From Thermoanaerobacterales bacterium UBA4880 (GTDB lineage: Bacteria; Bacillota; Thermoanaerobacteria; Thermoanaerobacterales; UBA4877), in NCBI GenBank assembly GCA_002399285.1, contig DHDI01000009.1, positions 380-9,947 of the forward strand: 9,568 nt of DNA, given 5' to 3'. Both the position numbers and the translations under genes were made by a program. Positions 1 to 6,605 of this stretch are shown one piece after another. Numbering within the stretch: position 1 is the first letter of the stretch; every line of letters begins with the position of its first letter. The notes beneath the pieces are model-generated. The model was not told where the DNA came from. It made no database searches and saw only the letters and a list, made by a program, of their open reading frames with translations.

Positions 1-61
1 CTAGATTCAGGTTCTAGTGAGAATTACTCTCGTGGGGGTTCAACTCCCCCCTTCCGCACCA
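1..61 (+). tRNA. tRNA-Leu (anticodon CAG), 3' part, 5' end outside window
   Basis: This is the 3' portion of a class II tRNA. The anticodon stem CTAGA/TCTAG (1-5 with 13-17) closes the seven-base loop TTCAGGT, which places anticodon CAG at 8-10 and reads Leu codon CUG. A long variable arm follows, with stem GAGA/TCTC (19-22 with 28-31), as expected for Leu, Ser or bacterial Tyr tRNAs. The T arm is GGGGG-TTCAACT-CCCCC (34-50). The 3' acceptor strand is 51-57, the discriminator is A58, and CCA is encoded at 59-61. The 5' acceptor strand and D arm lie before the window, so acceptor pairing cannot be tested. The Leu assignment rests on the anticodon plus the long variable arm. Confidence 0.95.
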
Positions 62-84
62 ACTTGATAATATTGGTGTATATA

Positions 85-114
85 AAAAATGCTGCCGGAT
101 ATGGCAGCATTTTT
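85..114 (+). terminator. Intrinsic terminator of the tRNA transcript
   Basis: A 7-bp stem TGCTGCC/GGCAGCA (90-96 with 103-109) closes a six-base loop. It is flanked by an A run (85-89) and a T run (110-114) that extend the stem to 12 bp. The hairpin lies 24 bases after the tRNA CCA end. The A/T flanks are symmetrical, so it could also work on the opposite strand. Confidence 0.9.
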
Positions 115-224
115 ATATGCCTATATATTGTTATAAAAGAATAGATTCCAAAATGTATCGACTCCAACGGAGAAGATTTAGAATAAGCAAATATTTAGTA
201 ATTCGAAGGTAAATTGAATGATTG
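115..224. other. AT-rich intergenic stretch, no supported gene
   Basis: No gene is supported here. A 31-codon open frame runs 117-212 (an inner ATG at 153 gives 19 codons, very rich in Arg). It has no Shine-Dalgarno site and starts at the tail of the terminator, so I do not call it. I see no second tRNA and no recognisable riboswitch. Confidence 0.6.
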
Positions 225-288
225 AATAAAAACCAGCGTAAATGATGGCAAATTCGATATTATATGCTATTTTGAGCTGGTTTTTATT
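225..288. repeat. Large inverted repeat with 38-base loop (possible terminator or small repeat element)
   Basis: The left arm AATAAAAACCAGC (225-237) and right arm GCTGGTTTTTATT (276-288) are perfect 13-base reverse complements. Two G-T wobble pairs can extend the stem outward. Inside the loop, GATGGCA (244-250) can pair with TGCTATT (265-271) using two wobbles, giving a two-tier hairpin with a 14-base tip. The right arm contains GGTTTTTATTT, so RNA from the + strand would have a U tract inside the stem, and the - strand is similar. It may be a bidirectional terminator with an unusually long loop or a small mobile palindromic element. The sequence alone does not decide. Confidence 0.6.
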
Positions 289-317
289 TGCCGTAAGGCG
301 ATGTGAACAGGTATAAT
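288..317 (+). promoter_or_regulatory. Probable promoter of the histidine phosphatase gene
   Basis: A perfect -10 hexamer TATAAT sits at 312-317, with a weak -35 TTGCCG at 288-293 (4 of 6 consensus positions) and an 18-base spacer. Transcription would start near 324, about 40 bases before the start codon. The -35 touches the right arm of the inverted repeat at 225-288. Confidence 0.55.
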
Positions 318-364
318 TTTGTTATAAGCATTATTTTGTGTGATTTATTAGAAAGGAAAAACAA

Positions 365-1036
365 ATGGATAAAAAAATAACCTTTTATTTTGTAAGGCAT
401 GGGGAGACGCTTTTTAATAAATTGGGCAGAGTGCAGGGGTGGTGTGATTCACCGCTTACGGGGCTGGGGATAATGCAGGCCAAGGCCGTGGGCCTGTCTT
501 TAAGGAATACGTCCTTTGACAGCGTATATTGTTCTACACTCGCAAGGGCCGTCGATACGGCAAACTATATTGCCGGGGATAGAGATTTAGGGATACATTA
601 TTTAAAGAACCTGAGAGAGATGAATTTTGGAATGATGGAGGGCGCTTTGGAGTCGCACGTTTCGCAGGATGTAAAGGAGAGGGAATGGGGGGGCAGGGGT
701 TGGAAAGATGTAGGCGGAGACGACAGAGACTCGATAGAGATTCGCATAAAGGATGCTTTTGCGGAAATGACGGAAGATGCCAAGGACGGAGACGATATTT
801 TGGTCATTACGCACGGAGCTTTTTTGATGCACATGCTTATGTATATAACCAAGGATAAAATCAAAGCAGAATTGGACGGGAACAGAGATCCTATTCCCAA
901 TTGCTCGGTCAGTCTGGTAAATTATGAGGATGGGCAATACTCGTTGAAAGGATTTGCGGATACCAGCTACCTGGAAAATGGAATGATGGAGTTAGAGGGA
1001 ACAGGTGGAATATACGAACAAGGATTAAATGCCTGA
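365..1036 (+). CDS. Histidine phosphatase superfamily protein (phosphoglycerate-mutase-like)
   Basis: This 223-residue cytoplasmic protein belongs to the branch-1 histidine phosphatase superfamily. The phosphate-accepting motif RHGET is at residues 11-15 (His12 would be phosphorylated). Arg61 lies in the STLARA motif, the acid-rich LREMNFGMMEG segment spans 83-93 (Glu85 is the likely proton donor), and the second catalytic His150 is in VITHGAF. Residues 19-40 also fit the family (substrate-loop GRVQGWCDSPLT). These features predict phosphoryl transfer or hydrolysis. Whether the substrate is a phosphoglycerate, a sugar phosphate, a cobalamin intermediate or another molecule cannot be read from the sequence, and no pathway neighbours help. 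The ATG at 365 has GAAAGGA at 351-357, a good Shine-Dalgarno site. The gene appears to be a single transcription unit. No clear intrinsic terminator follows, so some readthrough into mscL is possible. Confidence 0.93.
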   Translation: MDKKITFYFVRHGETLFNKLGRVQGWCDSPLTGLGIMQAKAVGLSLRNTSFDSVYCSTLARAVDTANYIAGDRDLGIHYLKNLREMNFGMMEGALESHVSQDVKEREWGGRGWKDVGGDDRDSIEIRIKDAFAEMTEDAKDGDDILVITHGAFLMHMLMYITKDKIKAELDGNRDPIPNCSVSLVNYEDGQYSLKGFADTSYLENGMMELEGTGGIYEQGLNA

Positions 1037-1040
1037 ACGC

Positions 1041-1064
1041 CGATAATAAAGTTGTAAATTATCG
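1041..1064. promoter_or_regulatory. 7-bp dyad (CGATAAT/ATTATCG) overlapping mscL -35, possible operator
   Basis: CGATAAT (1041-1047) and ATTATCG (1058-1064) are perfect inverted repeats separated by 10 bases, so their centres lie 17 bases apart. The right arm overlaps the first three bases of the proposed mscL -35 box. That geometry would suit a dimeric regulator blocking the promoter. No T run follows, so it is a poor terminator. It resembles no operator I can name. Confidence 0.35.
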
Positions 1065-1090
1065 ACACTTTCGGTATCATTATATAAAAT
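1062..1090 (+). promoter_or_regulatory. Promoter of mscL
   Basis: The -35 TCGACA (1062-1067, 5 of 6) and -10 TAAAAT (1085-1090, 5 of 6) are separated by an ideal 17-base spacer. The start site would be near 1097, giving a very short leader that contains little more than the Shine-Dalgarno site. Confidence 0.65.
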
Positions 1091-1100
1091 AAAAAACATT

Positions 1101-1105
1101 GGAGG
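1101..1105 (+). promoter_or_regulatory. Ribosome binding site deciding the mscL start
   Basis: GGAGG lies 8 bases before ATG 1114. An in-frame TTG at 1099 would add five residues, but it overlaps this Shine-Dalgarno site and has none of its own. ATG 1114 is therefore the better start, and it gives the usual MscL N-terminus MKKIFAEFREF. Confidence 0.85.
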
Positions 1106-1113
1106 CGTATCAT

Positions 1114-1536
1114 ATGAAAAAGATCTTTGCAGAATTCCGTGAATTTGCAATGAGGGGCAATGTGCTTGATTTGGCGGTCGGCGTTGTCCTTGGCGGTGCA
1201 TTCAGCGCGATCATCACGTCGTTAGTAGATGATATAATTATGCCTCTTTTGAGTATTATTCTCGGACGTATCAATATTGCCGATCTGAAGGTGACTATCC
1301 CCGGCTTTTCCGGATCTTCGGCGATCGTACTTACATATGGATCATTTCTGCAGGCGGTGATCAATTTCATTGCAATTGCCTTTGCTCTCTTTATATTTAT
1401 CAGATTTATAAATAATGCGCGGGAGAGACTGCATCCAAAAGATGAGAAAGCCGAAGAAGAGATGGAAGAACCTACGAAATCGGAAGTACTTCTCACTGAG
1501 ATCCGAGATTTAATTAAGGAACGGAGCAAGTGTTAA
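1114..1536 (+). CDS. mscL: Large-conductance mechanosensitive channel MscL
   Basis: MscL is a homopentameric inner-membrane pore that opens under high membrane tension and releases solutes during hypo-osmotic shock. This 140-residue protein has the amphipathic N-terminal helix and the family signature FAMRGNVLDLAVGVVLGGAF (11-30). The pore-lining TM1 covers about 18-47, a short extracellular loop about 52-75, and TM2 about 77-100. A charged cytoplasmic helix ends with Lys- and Glu-rich residues (103-140). The length is typical for the family. The gene has its own promoter, Shine-Dalgarno site and terminator. Its codon use differs from its neighbours: of 19 Ile codons, 9 are ATC, 7 ATT and only 3 ATA, and 5 of 8 Arg codons are CGN. 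The nearby murJ is dominated by ATA and AGG/AGA. This could reflect transfer or a different expression level. Confidence 0.97.
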   Translation: MKKIFAEFREFAMRGNVLDLAVGVVLGGAFSAIITSLVDDIIMPLLSIILGRINIADLKVTIPGFSGSSAIVLTYGSFLQAVINFIAIAFALFIFIRFINNARERLHPKDEKAEEEMEEPTKSEVLLTEIRDLIKERSKC

Positions 1537-1553
1537 AGCTTTATTGTATATAT

Positions 1554-1581
1554 TAGGGCCGGCAGCCGGCCTTATTTTTTT
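1554..1581 (+). terminator. Intrinsic terminator of mscL
   Basis: A GC-rich stem GGCCGG/CCGGCC (1557-1562 with 1566-1571), extended by G-T, A-T and T-A pairs, closes the three-base loop CAG. Seven T residues follow (1575-1581). It lies about 20 bases after the mscL stop. Confidence 0.93.
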
Positions 1582-1680
1582 GTGATGCATCGTCATTTTA
1601 TCGGCGGTATTACGACGCTGGAATTATATTTTAAAATTTGTGAAGAAAAGTTATATTACATGAAATTATTTATTTTTATT

Positions 1681-1708
1681 TTGACACATAACGAATTTGA
1701 GGTATAAT
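1681..1708 (+). promoter_or_regulatory. Strong promoter of the tig-clpP-clpX operon
   Basis: A perfect -35 TTGACA (1681-1686) and a perfect -10 TATAAT (1703-1708) are separated by 16 bases. The roughly 50 bases upstream are very AT-rich and could act as an UP element. Transcription would begin near 1715, giving a leader of about 36 bases. I see no CtsR-type tandem heptads and no CIRCE (TTAGCACTC-N9-GAGTGCTAA) element nearby, so heat-shock control by those repressors is not supported. Confidence 0.92.
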
Positions 1709-1736
1709 AATGGTAGCCGAATTGCCGTATACTTTG

Positions 1737-1744
1737 TAAGGAGG
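1737..1744 (+). promoter_or_regulatory. Strong ribosome binding site deciding the tig start
   Basis: TAAGGAGG is a near-perfect anti-16S match ending 6 bases before ATG 1751. The reading frame is open further upstream (to 1697), but that part overlaps the -10 box and would precede the transcript start, so ATG 1751 is chosen. Confidence 0.93.
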
Positions 1745-1750
1745 ATAAGA

Positions 1751-3064
1751 ATGGGTTTTGAATTAAAAAAGGTAGAGAAAAATGTTGCGACATTTGAATT
1801 TAATGTTACATCGGATGAGTTCAAGGATGCGGTGCAAAAAGCCTATAAGAAGAACGCATCAAAGTTTAATATTCCAGGTTTCAGAAAGGGGAAAGCTCCT
1901 TTAAAGATCATAGAGAGGTATTATGGTGAAGGAGTCTTCTATGACGATGCTATAGATACTATATTTCCCAACATATATAAGGAAGCAGTTGAAGAGACCA
2001 AGATTGAGCCTATAGATCAGCCCACGATCGATATAAAACAGATCGGCGGGGATACCGACTTGATATTGAATGCAGAGGTGACTGTTAAGCCTGAGGTTGC
2101 CGTCGGCGACTATAAGGGTATAGAAGTGGAGAAAATCGAGTATAATGTAACAGACGAGGATATAGACAATGAGCTTGGCAAAATGCGGGAAAGGAACGCA
2201 CGTCTGGTTTCGGCGGATGACAGACCAATACAGGACGGCGACAATGCGGTAATTGATTTTGAAGGTTCTATAGATGGCGTTCCCTTTGATGGAGGCAAGG
2301 CTGAAAACTATGATTTAGTTATAGGTTCGCATAGCTTTATAGATGGTTTCGAGGAGCAGCTTATCGGCAAAAGACAGAATGAGACGGCGGACATAAACGT
2401 GCGTTTTCCCGATGACTATTCATCCAAGGAGATTGCGGGCAAAGATGCTATTTTTAAGGTGACTGTTAAGGAGATAAAATATAAAGAGCTTCCGGAAGCC
2501 GACGATGAGTTTGCGAAGGATGTAAGTGAGTTCGACACTCTTGAGGAGTTAAAAGAAGACATAAGGAAAAGACTTGATGAAGAAGACAAGAAAAAGACAG
2601 AGAATGAGTTTTCTGACAAGGTGATACAGACGATCGTGGATAATTCCACAGTCGAGATCCCCGACGTGATGGTGGAGCGGGAGTTGGATTCCATGGAACG
2701 GGATGTGGACATGAACCTGAGGTATCAGGGCATAACTTTGGACAAATATTTTGAACTTACGAGTACGTCGAAGGATGATTTCAGGAACAATATGCGCAAG
2801 GATGCCGTTAAGAATGTAAAAACATCCCTGGTACTGGAAAAGATTTCACAGTTGGAGAGCACTGCCGTAACGGACGAAGAAATAGATGCCGAGATAGACG
2901 ATGTATCAAAGGGATATCAGGACCCCGAAAAGTTCAAGAAGTCCGTAACAGAGGATTATAGGGGATATATCAAGGATAATCTTGTTATAAGAAAGACTAT
3001 CGACATGCTTGTAGATTCGGCAAAGCCGGTAGAAAAGACTATGGAAAGGGTTGAGGAAAAATGA
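1751..3064 (+). CDS. tig: Trigger factor, ribosome-associated chaperone and peptidyl-prolyl isomerase
   Basis: Trigger factor docks on ribosomal protein L23 at the exit tunnel and shields nascent chains. The 437-residue length fits the family. The N-terminal ribosome-binding domain (about 1-115) carries the signature loop GFRKGKAP at 43-50. An FKBP-type PPIase domain follows at about 155-245, with [15 protein letters not shown] near 162-176 and the [10 protein letters not shown] segment near 197-206. The helical, highly charged C-terminal substrate-cradle domain runs from about 250 to 437. The protein is cytosolic, with no signal peptide. It is the first gene of tig-clpP-clpX. Its TGA stop (3062-3064) overlaps the clpP ATG in an ATGA junction, which predicts translational coupling of the folding helper to the protease. 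Confidence 0.97.
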   Translation: MGFELKKVEKNVATFEFNVTSDEFKDAVQKAYKKNASKFNIPGFRKGKAPLKIIERYYGEGVFYDDAIDTIFPNIYKEAVEETKIEPIDQPTIDIKQIGGDTDLILNAEVTVKPEVAVGDYKGIEVEKIEYNVTDEDIDNELGKMRERNARLVSADDRPIQDGDNAVIDFEGSIDGVPFDGGKAENYDLVIGSHSFIDGFEEQLIGKRQNETADINVRFPDDYSSKEIAGKDAIFKVTVKEIKYKELPEADDEFAKDVSEFDTLEELKEDIRKRLDEEDKKKTENEFSDKVIQTIVDNSTVEIPDVMVERELDSMERDVDMNLRYQGITLDKYFELTSTSKDDFRNNMRKDAVKNVKTSLVLEKISQLESTAVTDEEIDAEIDDVSKGYQDPEKFKKSVTEDYRGYIKDNLVIRKTIDMLVDSAKPVEKTMERVEEK

Positions 3065-3645
3065 GTTTGGTTCCGGTAGTAATTGAACAGACAAACCGTG
3101 GTGAAAGGTCTTACGACATATTTTCAAGATTGCTGCGTGAGAGGATAGTGTTTTTAGGCGATGAAGTAAATGATACAACCGCCAGCCTCGTGGTCGCTCA
3201 ATTGTTATTTCTGGAATCTGAGGATCCCGACAAGGACATCTTTTTGTATATAAATAGTCCGGGCGGTTCCATAACTGCCGGCATGGGTATATATGACACG
3301 ATGCAGTACATTAAGTCGCCGGTGACGACTATTGCCATAGGTATGGCTGCATCGATGGGTGCGTTTTTACTGGCGGCAGGCGAGAAGGGAAAGAGGATGG
3401 CCCTTCCCAACAGTGAAATATTGATACATCAGCCGTTGGGCGGGATGCAGGGCCAGGCCACCGATATGCAAATTCATGCTGAACACATAATGCATATAAA
3501 GCAGAAGATGAATAAGATATTATCGGAGAGAACCGGTCAGCCGCTGGAGAAGATCGAAATGGACACCGAAAGGGACCATTTTATGACCGCCGAAGAGGCA
3601 AAGGACTATGGTATAATAGATGAGATCATTTTCAAGCATAAGTGA
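3061..3645 (+). CDS. clpP: ATP-dependent Clp protease proteolytic subunit
   Basis: ClpP forms a double-heptamer chamber that cuts unfolded proteins fed to it by Clp ATPases. In this 194-residue protein the serine-protease triad is complete: Ser98 in GMAASMG, His123 in ILIHQP and Asp172 in TERDHF. This numbering is identical to Bacillus subtilis ClpP. The NSPGGS oxyanion region is at 65-70 and the handle-helix segment at about 130-160. The N-terminus [19 protein letters not shown] is typical, and only a very short propeptide, if any, is expected. GAGG at 3053-3056 and AAAGGG at 3045-3050, both inside the tig 3' end, can serve as Shine-Dalgarno sites. The start overlaps the tig stop, and clpX follows after 9 bases, so the peptidase and its unfoldase are co-expressed. 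Confidence 0.98.
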   Translation: MSLVPVVIEQTNRGERSYDIFSRLLRERIVFLGDEVNDTTASLVVAQLLFLESEDPDKDIFLYINSPGGSITAGMGIYDTMQYIKSPVTTIAIGMAASMGAFLLAAGEKGKRMALPNSEILIHQPLGGMQGQATDMQIHAEHIMHIKQKMNKILSERTGQPLEKIEMDTERDHFMTAEEAKDYGIIDEIIFKHK

Positions 3646-3654
3646 GGTGAAATA

Positions 3655-4929
3655 ATGGCAAAGTATGAAAATCAGAAGCAATTGAAATGTTCCTTTTGCG
3701 GAAAATCGCAGGATCAGGTCAAAAGATTGGTGGCCGGACCCGGCGTCTATATCTGCGACGAGTGCATCGAGCTCTGCCAGGAAATAATAGAAGAAGAATT
3801 TGAAGAGGATGCCGACGTCGAGCTCAGCGAGCTTCCCAAGCCTAAAGAGATAAAGGAATATCTTGACGACTATATAATAGGTCAGGATGATGCTAAAGTG
3901 GCTTTGTCCGTAGCCGTATACAATCACTATAAGAGGATAAACTACCGGACAAAGGGCAACGACGTTGAGCTTCAAAAGAGCAATATCCTGCTTCTGGGCC
4001 CCACAGGCTCGGGTAAGACGCTCTTGGCTCAGACACTGGCAAAAATGCTGAACGTGCCATTTGCCATAGCGGATGCCACTACCCTTACGGAAGCGGGCTA
4101 TGTGGGTGAAGACGTCGAAAATATCCTTCTTAGATTGATACAGAATGCGGATTACGATGTGGAAAGAGCTGAAAAGGGCATTATCTATATAGATGAGATA
4201 GATAAGATAGCGAGGAAGTCGGAGAATCCATCCATCACAAGGGATGTATCCGGCGAGGGAGTTCAGCAGGCGTTATTAAAGATATTGGAAGGCACCGTGG
4301 CCAATGTGCCTCCTCAGGGCGGACGCAAACATCCTCATCAGGAATTTATACAGATAGATACCACGAATATTCTGTTTATTTGCGGCGGCGCTTTTGACGG
4401 GATAGATAAGATAGTGGAGCACAGGATCGGTACGAACTCCATAGGCTTTGAGGCTGTGGTGAACAGCAAGGGTGATAAGAAGATCGGTGAGATCTTGAAA
4501 CAGATAATGCCGCAGGATCTGCTGAAATACGGCATGATACCTGAATTTATCGGTAGAGTGCCTATAGCGGTCACTTTGGATTCTCTTGATAGGGACGCCA
4601 TGATAAGGATACTGACGGAGCCTAAGAATGCGGTGGTAAAGCAGTATCAAAAATTGTTTGAGATGGATAATGTCAAGCTGGAGTTTGAAAAAGATGGTAT
4701 CGAGGCCATAGCGGAAAAGGCCCTGTCGCGGGGCACGGGCGCAAGAGGCCTGCGGTCCATCATGGAAGAGCTCATGATGGGCGTCATGTATGAAATACCA
4801 TCGCGCGATGACATTGAGAAATGCATCATCACAAAAGAGACTATTAATGACGGTGTGGCTCCTACACTGGTTCTGGCTGAACAAAAGGGCAACAAAAGAG
4901 CTAAGAAGAAGACAGAATCGGTTTCTTAA
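3655..4929 (+). CDS. clpX: ClpX, ATP-dependent unfoldase of the ClpXP protease
   Basis: ClpX is a hexameric AAA+ ring that recognises tagged proteins, unfolds them and passes them into ClpP. The N-terminal C4 zinc-binding domain has Cys12, Cys15, Cys34 and Cys37. The AAA+ core shows Walker A GPTGSGKT (115-122), pore-1 loop GYVG (148-151), Walker B IIYIDEID (176-183), RKH loop (224-226), the ClpP-docking IGF tripeptide (263-265), a likely arginine finger at Arg301 (EFIGRVP) and sensor-2 GARGLR (362-367). All features needed for a ClpP-partner ATPase are present. The 424-residue length is normal, and the tail ([11 protein letters not shown]) is basic and probably disordered. GAGGTGA (3644-3650), overlapping the clpP stop, provides the Shine-Dalgarno site. 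A terminator follows at once. Confidence 0.98.
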   Translation: MAKYENQKQLKCSFCGKSQDQVKRLVAGPGVYICDECIELCQEIIEEEFEEDADVELSELPKPKEIKEYLDDYIIGQDDAKVALSVAVYNHYKRINYRTKGNDVELQKSNILLLGPTGSGKTLLAQTLAKMLNVPFAIADATTLTEAGYVGEDVENILLRLIQNADYDVERAEKGIIYIDEIDKIARKSENPSITRDVSGEGVQQALLKILEGTVANVPPQGGRKHPHQEFIQIDTTNILFICGGAFDGIDKIVEHRIGTNSIGFEAVVNSKGDKKIGEILKQIMPQDLLKYGMIPEFIGRVPIAVTLDSLDRDAMIRILTEPKNAVVKQYQKLFEMDNVKLEFEKDGIEAIAEKALSRGTGARGLRSIMEELMMGVMYEIPSRDDIEKCIITKETINDGVAPTLVLAEQKGNKRAKKKTESVS

Positions 4930-4951
4930 CGTCCCTTTAGTTTAATAGAAC

Positions 4952-4987
4952 AAAAACAGCCATGGTTTGCGCCATGGTTATTTTTTT
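4952..4987 (+). terminator. Intrinsic terminator closing tig-clpP-clpX
   Basis: The stem CCATGG/CCATGG (4960-4965 with 4972-4977) is extended outward by G-T and A-T pairs and, after one C-A mismatch, by an A run (4952-4956) facing a T run. Seven T residues (4981-4987) follow. It starts 22 bases after the clpX stop. Confidence 0.88.
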
Positions 4988-4994
4988 GAGCCTA

Positions 4995-5003
4995 TGGTAT
5001 AAT
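4995..5003 (+). promoter_or_regulatory. Extended -10 promoter of murJ-lon-engB
   Basis: TGGTATAAT (4995-5003) is an extended -10 element (TGn plus a perfect TATAAT). The matching -35 position (4975-4980, TGGTTA) is poor and lies in the right arm of the clpX terminator. The promoter would therefore rely on the TG extension. Transcription would start near 5010, about 24 bases before the murJ start. Confidence 0.75.
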
Positions 5004-5033
5004 ACCAAATGAGATTTACGAAAGGAGATAAAT

Positions 5034-6605
5034 ATGAGCGCTGAACCACAGAGGACCGCAACAAAGGCTGCCGCACTTCTCATGGTAACGACGACCTTAA
5101 GCAGGATACTTGGTTTTATAAGGGAGACTACGATAGCGAATATATTTGGGACGAGCTATGTAACGGATGCCTTTTACGCGGCGTTTTCCATACCGGACCT
5201 TATGTATTATCTTTTGATAGGCGGTGCGCTAAGTTCAGGGTTTATACCTGTATTTTCTTCATATTTGGCCAAGGACAAGGAGAAGGAAGGCTGGGAGATA
5301 GCCAATATATTCATAAGCGTGGTGATCTGCCTTCTGATAATAATGACTATAGGCGGCATAATATTTGCCCCATATTTGGTTCCCTTGGTAGCCTATAAAT
5401 TTACAGGGAAAACACTGGCGCTTACCGTAAAGCTTACCCGCATAATGTTCTCCGCCGTGATGATGACGGCTATAGCAGGTCTGGAGTCGGGAATACTCAA
5501 TTCATATCAGGATTTTACCGCGTCCGCATTCGGGCCGATCGTCTATAATATAGGTATCATTGCCGGTGCGCTCATGTTGGGCAGGAGATTCGGGGTATAT
5601 GGCCTGGCCGCAGGCGTGTTGGTCGGTGCAGCGGGAAACGCACTGACTCAGTATGTTTCAACTTCCAGATATAGTGACGGATATTTCAGGTTCAATCTGG
5701 ATATACACAACGAGGGTTTTAAACAAATAATTGCCCTTGTAATACCGGCATTGATAGGCTTGTCCATATCGCAGATAAACCTAATAGTGAATCAGAATAT
5801 TGCTTCCGGCCTCAATGAAGGCAGCATTACCGCCTTGAGATATGCGAATAGAATATTTCAGCTGCCCCTCGGTATATTTGCCACGGCCATAGCGACCGCT
5901 TACTTTCCGTCTATGACCAGGCAGATTTCCGTGGCCGACTATGATGGATTTAGGTCGACCTTTTCTCAGGGTCTGAACAGCATACTCTATATCACCATAC
6001 CTTCCGGCATAGGGCTTATTGCACTCAGCGAGCCCATAGTTAGGCTGCTCTTCAAAAGCGGGAATTTCACGGAAGCCGACGTAGTGGCTACGGCGGTCAC
6101 TTTGGCCTTTTATTCCTCAGGGTTGTTTGCCCACTCCGCTATTCAGGTCATAACGAGGGGATACTATTCCATAAAGGATACCCGTACTCCGGTCATGATC
6201 GGCGCCGTTGCCGTGGGTGTCAATTTTATTCTCAATCTGATATTTGTAAGACATTCCAACCTCGCCTTGGGCGGCATAGCTTTTTCATATGCGCTTTCCG
6301 GCATTCTGAATATGATTTTGCTTTTGTATATTTTAAATAAGCGCTTAAGTGGGTTAGGCATGAGAAAAATAGCGATAACATCAATTAAGAGCGTATTCGC
6401 CTCTGCAGTGATGGGGATATGTGCATATTTTTCCTATGTGGGTCTGAGCTCGATTTTTGGAGAGGCATCCAAAATGAGTCAGTTGATAAACGCAGGAGTC
6501 CCTATTATAATAGGAGTCGTGGTCTTTATCGTTATGTCCTATATTCTTAAGATAGAAGAGCTTGATGTCATTATGGGCGTACTGAAAAGGAGAATCAGGA
6601 AATAG
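5034..6605 (+). CDS. murJ: MurJ/MviN family lipid II flippase
   Basis: MurJ is a MOP-superfamily membrane transporter that flips the peptidoglycan precursor lipid II across the cytoplasmic membrane. This 523-residue protein is hydrophobic along its whole length and consistent with about 14 membrane helices. The N-terminal signature SRILGFIRE (23-31) supplies Arg24 and Arg30, and Asp45 lies in VTDAF. These match by spacing Arg18, Arg24 and Asp39 of Escherichia coli MurJ. The conserved [16 protein letters not shown] segment (267-282) carries the central-cavity arginines near the E. coli Arg270 position. ATG 5034 is preceded by AAAGGAG (5021-5027). The 3' end overlaps the lon start by one base. 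Ile codons are almost all ATA (15 of the first 16). A polysaccharide or other MOP-family flippase is less likely given the signature motifs. Confidence 0.93.
   Translation: MSAEPQRTATKAAALLMVTTTLSRILGFIRETTIANIFGTSYVTDAFYAAFSIPDLMYYLLIGGALSSGFIPVFSSYLAKDKEKEGWEIANIFISVVICLLIIMTIGGIIFAPYLVPLVAYKFTGKTLALTVKLTRIMFSAVMMTAIAGLESGILNSYQDFTASAFGPIVYNIGIIAGALMLGRRFGVYGLAAGVLVGAAGNALTQYVSTSRYSDGYFRFNLDIHNEGFKQIIALVIPALIGLSISQINLIVNQNIASGLNEGSITALRYANRIFQLPLGIFATAIATAYFPSMTRQISVADYDGFRSTFSQGLNSILYITIPSGIGLIALSEPIVRLLFKSGNFTEADVVATAVTLAFYSSGLFAHSAIQVITRGYYSIKDTRTPVMIGAVAVGVNFILNLIFVRHSNLALGGIAFSYALSGILNMILLLYILNKRLSGLGMRKIAITSIKSVFASAVMGICAYFSYVGLSSIFGEASKMSQLINAGVPIIIGVVVFIVMSYILKIEELDVIMGVLKRRIRK
6585..6600 (+). 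promoter_or_regulatory. Ribosome binding region deciding the lon GTG start
   Basis: AAAAGGAG (6585-6592) and AGGA (6597-6600), both inside the murJ 3' end, precede GTG 6605 by 12 and 4 bases. Neither spacing is ideal. The TAGTG stop-start overlap suggests that ribosomes finishing murJ reinitiate on lon. The next in-frame GTG (6614) is further from both sites. Confidence 0.65.

Noticed and set aside
145..186. Short protein-like reading CIDSNGEDLE ending in TAA, possibly the tail of a decayed gene
   Set aside because: An in-frame TAG lies just upstream and the stretch is only about 13 codons. This is too little to call a pseudogene.
117..212. 31-codon open frame after the tRNA terminator, Arg-rich peptide
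   Set aside because: It has no Shine-Dalgarno site, begins at the terminator tail, and the region also reads in other frames equally well. There is no evidence of translation.
1..300. tRNA-Leu 3' end as an integration (att) site for a mobile element
   Set aside because: No integrase, no repeated copy of the tRNA 3' end and no cargo genes are seen downstream.
1697..1750. Upstream extension of trigger factor by 18 residues
   Set aside because: It would begin at a TTG upstream of the -10 box and before the transcript start. The strong Shine-Dalgarno site points to ATG 1751.
3520..3975. 151-codon hydrophobic open frame on the minus strand across the clpP-clpX junction
   Set aside because: The hydrophobic look comes from reading Glu/Lys codons on the opposite strand. 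Both sense genes are unambiguous.
4276..4884. 202-codon open frame on the minus strand
   Set aside because: It is antisense to clpX, has no family motif and is a frame shadow.
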